Source: DATFMP01 sp035266845
GTDB taxonomy: Bacteria > SAR324 > JACQKK01
Direction: 5' to 3'
DNA length: 9,247 bases
NCBI GenBank assembly: GCA_035266845.1
Contig: DATFMP010000012.1
Span: 1-9,247 of the forward strand
Shown here piece after piece: positions 5,798 to 9,247 of this stretch (position 1 is the first letter of the stretch; the number at the start of each line of letters is the position of its first letter). Both the position numbers and the translations under genes were made by a program. Under the pieces are notes generated by a model. That model saw only the letters and a program-made list of their open reading frames with translations, was not told the DNA's origin and did not search any database.

Positions 5798-5867
5798 ACC
5801 TCACCCCGCCCGGCACCTGCGATTCCTGTTCGCTTTCTTCCGTGGGAGAAGACGAGGGGGATGAGGT
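5798..5867. repeat. inverted repeat between convergent lptC and trkA, possible bidirectional terminator
   Basis: ACCTCACCCC (5798-5807) pairs with GGGGATGAGGT (5857-5867) with one bulged A. Near the tip TCTTC (5836-5840) pairs with GAAGA (5848-5852). The element lies between the two convergent stop codons, ending nine bases from the trkA stop. Similar CCTCACCCC...GGGGATGAGG repeats occur in intergenic DNA of many proteobacteria. A T-run is missing on both sides, so termination is only inferred from position. Confidence 0.45.
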
Positions 5868-5876
5868 GACTGCCGC

Positions 5877-7235
5877 CTACCCGCCGAAGAACTCCTCCAC
5901 CTCCAGCAGGTGCTCGGGCAGGGTCAGCACGATCACCTTGTCGTCGGGCTGGATGCGCACCTCGGGCGTGGGCAGGCTGGCGCCGCTGGCCGAGGCGATG
6001 GCCCCGATGATGGCGCCCTTGGGCAGCTTGAGGGACTTGATCGATGACTTGACGGCCTTGCTGCCGGCCTTCGCCACCACCTCGATCACCTCCAGGTTGG
6101 TCTGGGAGACGGCGCGGTAGTCCACCACGCGGTTCTCGTGCACGACGCGCTGGATCACCTTGGCCGTGGCCAGGCGTGGGGCCACGTTCACGTCCACCCC
6201 CGCCTTGCGGCAGAGCGGCAGAATGTCCGTGCGGCGGATGGTGGCGATGGTCTTGCCCGCGCCCAGCGCCTTGGCGCACATGCAGGCGGTGAGGTTGGCC
6301 GCGTCGTCCGTGTTGGAGGCGATGAACACGCTGGTGCTGGGCACCTTCACGCGCCGCAGCAGGCGCACCTCCGTGCCCGATCCCGTCTCCACCTGAAAGT
6401 GGCGCTGACCCTGGAAGTGGTTGCGCAGGAAGCGCGCCTTGTCCTCCGTGGCCGCGAGCATGGTGACGTGGAAGTGGCGGCTCAGCAGCGCGGTGGCCAG
6501 AATCTGCGAGAGGAAGTTATCGCCGAAGATCACCGCGTTGCGGGTCTTCACCGTCTCCACGCCCAGCACGCTGTTCAGGGCCGGCAGGTGCTCGGAGGTG
6601 GTGATGATGTACAGGTAGTCGCCCGGCTGCAACAGGAAGTCCGGGCCGTGCTCCAACAGCTCGTTGGCGCGCACGATGCCCGCGATGGAAAAGCGCGGCA
6701 CCTCATCTGCCGCGCAGACCTCGCCCACGGTGCGGGTGGCCACGCCCGGCCCATCGGGCACCTGGAAGCCGATCAGGATGATGCGCCCCTCGGCGAAGCG
6801 TGCCACCTCGCTGGCGCCGGTGGTTTCCAGGATGTCCATCACCTCGTTCTTCACCGCCTCGCTGGAGTTCACCAGCAGGTCGATGTTGAGCGCGGTGGGG
6901 TCGAGCTGTTGGGCCTGCCCGCGCAGGCCCAGGTAGCGTGTGACGGCGATGGTGTGCGGCACCTTCAGCTCGCGGGCCAGCAGGCAGGCGATGAGGTTGG
7001 TCTCGTCCTGCCGCGTGGTGGCGATGAACAGGTCCGCATCCTGGACGCCCGCGTCCAACAGGTCGCGGACGCTGGTGGCGTTGCCCAGCACGCCGGCCAC
7101 GTCCATCATGTTGTGCAGCTTGGCGAGCACGTCGGGGTTGCGGTCGATCACCGTCACCTCGATTTGCTCGGCGCTCAGGCGGTCGGCCAGGAAGGTGCCG
7201 ATCTCGCCCGCGCCCACGATCACGATCTTCTTCAC
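5877..7235 (-). CDS. trkA: Trk system potassium uptake regulatory protein TrkA
   Basis: TrkA is the cytoplasmic nucleotide-binding subunit that gates TrkH/TrkG potassium channels. The protein has 452 residues, near the 458 of E. coli TrkA, with two RCK halves. The first Rossmann domain starts MKKIVIVGAGEIG (GxGxxG at 8-13), with acidic D31 at the end of strand 2, as needed for NAD(H). The first RCK_C domain is about 142-228. The second Rossmann domain starts near 233, but its glycine motif is degraded to GDNFLS (238-243) and the acidic residue is replaced (MLAATEDK), so it probably does not bind dinucleotide normally. The second RCK_C domain is about 368-447. The start codon is GTG at 7235-7233, overlapping the ligA stop as GTGA, with GGAG five bases upstream; translational coupling is likely. 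No trkH lies in the window. Confidence 0.94.
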   Translation of the reverse strand: MKKIVIVGAGEIGTFLADRLSAEQIEVTVIDRNPDVLAKLHNMMDVAGVLGNATSVRDLLDAGVQDADLFIATTRQDETNLIACLLARELKVPHTIAVTRYLGLRGQAQQLDPTALNIDLLVNSSEAVKNEVMDILETTGASEVARFAEGRIILIGFQVPDGPGVATRTVGEVCAADEVPRFSIAGIVRANELLEHGPDFLLQPGDYLYIITTSEHLPALNSVLGVETVKTRNAVIFGDNFLSQILATALLSRHFHVTMLAATEDKARFLRNHFQGQRHFQVETGSGTEVRLLRRVKVPSTSVFIASNTDDAANLTACMCAKALGAGKTIATIRRTDILPLCRKAGVDVNVAPRLATAKVIQRVVHENRVVDYRAVSQTNLEVIEVVAKAGSKAVKSSIKSLKLPKGAIIGAIASASGASLPTPEVRIQPDDKVIVLTLPEHLLEVEEFFGG

Positions 7236-9223
7236 GCCTGCTCCAGCAGTTCGGTCATTTGCGTCTCATCGAGCACGGTCACGCCGTGCTTGTTGGCGGC
7301 ATCCAGCTTGGAGCCGGGGCTCTCGCCCACCAGCAGGTAGTCCGTCTTGGCCGAGACCGAGCCGGTGACGCTGGCCCCGGCGCGCTCCAGGCGCTCCTTC
7401 CACTGCGTGCGCGGTGCGCTGAGCGTGCCCGTGATGACGACGGTCCTGCCGGCCAGGGGCATCGGGCCGCTCCCCTGTTCCAGGGGCTCGGGCTGCACGC
7501 CCAGCTCCAGGCAGCGGTGTACCAGCGCCAACTGCTGCGGATCGTGGAAGAACGTGTGCAGGCTCTTGGCGGTCACCGCGCCGATCTCGCTCACGTTCTC
7601 GAAGTCCTCAACGCTTGCCGCCTCCAGCGCCTCGATGCCGCCGAAGTGGCGGGCCAGCACGCGCGCCGTGCGCTCGCCCACGTAGCGGATGCCCAGGCCG
7701 TTGAGGAACTTGTCCAGCGGGCGGTGCTTGGACTGCTCGATGGCCCGCATTACATTGGCCGCGGACTTCTTGCCCATACGTTCGAGCTGCTCCAGCTTCT
7801 CGGCGGTCAGCTCGTACAGGTCCGCATAGGTCTCCACCCAGCCGCGCTCCAGGAGCTGATCGATCAGCGCCGGGCCCACGGACTCGATGTCCATCGCCCC
7901 GCGCGAGACGAAGTGGCGGATGCGCTCGGCGCGCTGCTCCGGGCAGGCCGGGTTCACGCAGTGCCAGTCCACCTCGCCCTCCAGCCGCACGGGCTGCGAG
8001 CGGCACGAGGGACATTCCGCCGGCGACTCGATGGGGCGGCGCGAGCCGTGCTTGCGGGCGTCCAGCACCACGGAGACGACCTTGGGGATGATGTCCCCGC
8101 CCTTCTCCAGGATCACGCGGTCGCCGATCTGCAGGTCCAGCCGGGCGATCTGGTCGTAGTTGTGCAGGGTGGCGCGCGAGACCGTGGTGCCGGCCAGCAG
8201 CACGGGCGTCAGGTGTGCCACGGGCGTGAGCACGCCGGTGCGGCCCACGCCGATGCCGACGTCCTCCAGCGTGGTCTCCGCCTGCTCCGCGCCGAACTTC
8301 AGCGCCACGGCCCAGCGCGGGGACTTGGACGTGAAGCCGGCGCGCTCGCGCAGGTCGAGCTGGTCCACCTTCACCACCAGCCCGTCGATCTGGAAGTCCA
8401 GGCGGTGTCGCCGCTCCAGCGTCTGCTCGTACAGCTCCGCCACGGCGTCCAGGCTCTCGTAGCGGTGCAGGGGCGCGCTGATGGGCAGGCCCAGCTTGCC
8501 CAGCCAGGCCAGGGTCTCCGAGTCCGTGGCGTGCGGGGATTCGCTGGCGAGGGCGTAGATGGCCACGTTGAGCCGGCGCTCGCCCACCTGCGTGGTATCC
8601 AGCGTGCGCAGCGTGCCCGCCGCGGCGTTGCGGGGGTTCTTGAAGGGCTGCTCGCCCAGCCGCTCGCGGGCCTCGTTCACGTTGCGGAAGTCCGCCAGGT
8701 CGTAATAGACCTCGCCGCGCACCTCCAGATCCAGGGGCTCGGGCAGGCGGTGGGGCAGGCGGCGCACGGTCTTGATGTTGCGCGTCACCTCCTCGCCCAT
8801 GGTGCCGTCCCCGCGCGTGACGGCGGAGGCGAGGCGCCCACGCTCGTACACGAGGGCGATGGCCAGCCCGTCCACCTTCAGCTCGGTCAGGTACACCGGC
8901 TGCGCGTCCGGCAGCAGACGCAGCAGGCTCGCCTCCCACTCGCGCAGCTCCTCGATGGAGTACACGTTGGCCAGCGAGCGCATGGGCGTGCGGTGCTCGC
9001 GCGTAGGGAAAGGATCCTGCGGCGGCGGGCGCACCACGGTGGTCGGCGAGTCCCAATCGCGCAGATGCGGCTCCTTCGCCTCCCGCTCCGCCACGCGGGC
9101 CGCCAGCGCATCGTACTCCGCATCGGAGCAGAGCGGCTCGCCGTCGCCGTAGTAGGCCACCAGGGCATCGCGCAGATGCCGCCGGTCGGCCTCCACCTCG
9201 CTGCGCAGGGAATCCTTGTTCAT
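7232..9223 (-). CDS. ligA: NAD+-dependent DNA ligase
   Basis: LigA seals nicks in replication and repair using NAD+. The protein has 663 residues, standard for the family, and looks complete. Domain Ia (about 1-70) includes YY at 24-25 and SDAEYD at 33-38, the nicotinamide-contacting region. The adenylation domain has KVDG at 116-119 with K116 as the AMP-accepting lysine. It also has GDG-x2-GEEVT at 138-147, RGEV at 169-172, DGLVVKV at 280-286 and WAVALKF at 304-310. An OB domain follows (about 320-400). The zinc finger has C404, C407, C422 and C427. Helix-hairpin-helix repeats lie at about 430-580 and a C-terminal BRCT domain at about 587-663 (GRTVVITGTLS...GASVTGSVSAKTDYLLVG). The ATG at 9223 has no strong Shine-Dalgarno, and only 24 bases remain upstream, so its promoter or an upstream partner is not visible. 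It is the first gene seen of the ligA-trkA unit. Confidence 0.97.
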   Translation of the reverse strand: MNKDSLRSEVEADRRHLRDALVAYYGDGEPLCSDAEYDALAARVAEREAKEPHLRDWDSPTTVVRPPPQDPFPTREHRTPMRSLANVYSIEELREWEASLLRLLPDAQPVYLTELKVDGLAIALVYERGRLASAVTRGDGTMGEEVTRNIKTVRRLPHRLPEPLDLEVRGEVYYDLADFRNVNEARERLGEQPFKNPRNAAAGTLRTLDTTQVGERRLNVAIYALASESPHATDSETLAWLGKLGLPISAPLHRYESLDAVAELYEQTLERRHRLDFQIDGLVVKVDQLDLRERAGFTSKSPRWAVALKFGAEQAETTLEDVGIGVGRTGVLTPVAHLTPVLLAGTTVSRATLHNYDQIARLDLQIGDRVILEKGGDIIPKVVSVVLDARKHGSRRPIESPAECPSCRSQPVRLEGEVDWHCVNPACPEQRAERIRHFVSRGAMDIESVGPALIDQLLERGWVETYADLYELTAEKLEQLERMGKKSAANVMRAIEQSKHRPLDKFLNGLGIRYVGERTARVLARHFGGIEALEAASVEDFENVSEIGAVTAKSLHTFFHDPQQLALVHRCLELGVQPEPLEQGSGPMPLAGRTVVITGTLSAPRTQWKERLERAGASVTGSVSAKTDYLLVGESPGSKLDAANKHGVTVLDETQMTELLEQA

Positions 9224-9247
9224 GGCTGCGGCCCGCCGGCCAAACGG

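Noticed and set aside
4948..6279. A 443-residue minus-strand frame across the repeats, lptC and trkA
   Set aside because: It runs antisense to lptC, out of frame over trkA, and through a palindromic repeat. No coherent protein results.
6138..7340. A 400-residue plus-strand frame opposite trkA
   Set aside because: It is compositionally odd (His, Gln, Gly, Arg) and antisense to a clearly identified trkA. It has no domain of its own.
7608..9056. A 482-residue minus-strand frame inside ligA
   Set aside because: It lies in another frame of the intact ligA, is rich in Arg, Ala, Gly and Pro, and has no recognisable motif.

Overview
The window is GC-rich DNA from a Gram-negative bacterium. LptC (lipopolysaccharide transport) implies an outer membrane, and LspA, TrkA and an NAD+-dependent DNA ligase fit a proteobacterial-type genome. 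The exact lineage cannot be fixed from this sequence. Gene density is ordinary, there is no rRNA, tRNA or CRISPR array, and no transposase gene was seen.

Layout from left to right. The 3' end of a membrane-protein gene (+) is followed by a 182-bp inverted-repeat element (copy A) and a small two-helix membrane protein (-). A divergent gap then leads to a small cupin protein (+), which converges on a DUF1330 protein (-). Next is lspA, signal peptidase II (-), divergent from a large two-domain Cdc48/VCP-like AAA+ ATPase (+) that has a good sigma70-type promoter. A 491-bp gene-free stretch follows. It holds a second copy (B) of the first repeat family and an unrelated palindromic repeat of the GTCATTCCGA type. 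After it come an isolated lptC (+), a convergent gap with a further inverted repeat, and a ligA-trkA pair (-) whose reading frames overlap by four bases.

Most of these are housekeeping genes: lipoprotein maturation, LPS export, potassium uptake control, and DNA replication and repair. They do not form one pathway. The least ordinary gene is the Cdc48-type ATPase. It has the N-domain and two AAA modules of archaeal VAT and eukaryotic p97, but no proteasome-docking C-terminus, and its second AAA module lacks one of the two usual arginine-finger residues. The other point of interest is the repeat family with two copies in the window. Both copies sit directly downstream of stop codons and both carry three consecutive hairpins. 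I see no convincing new multi-gene system.
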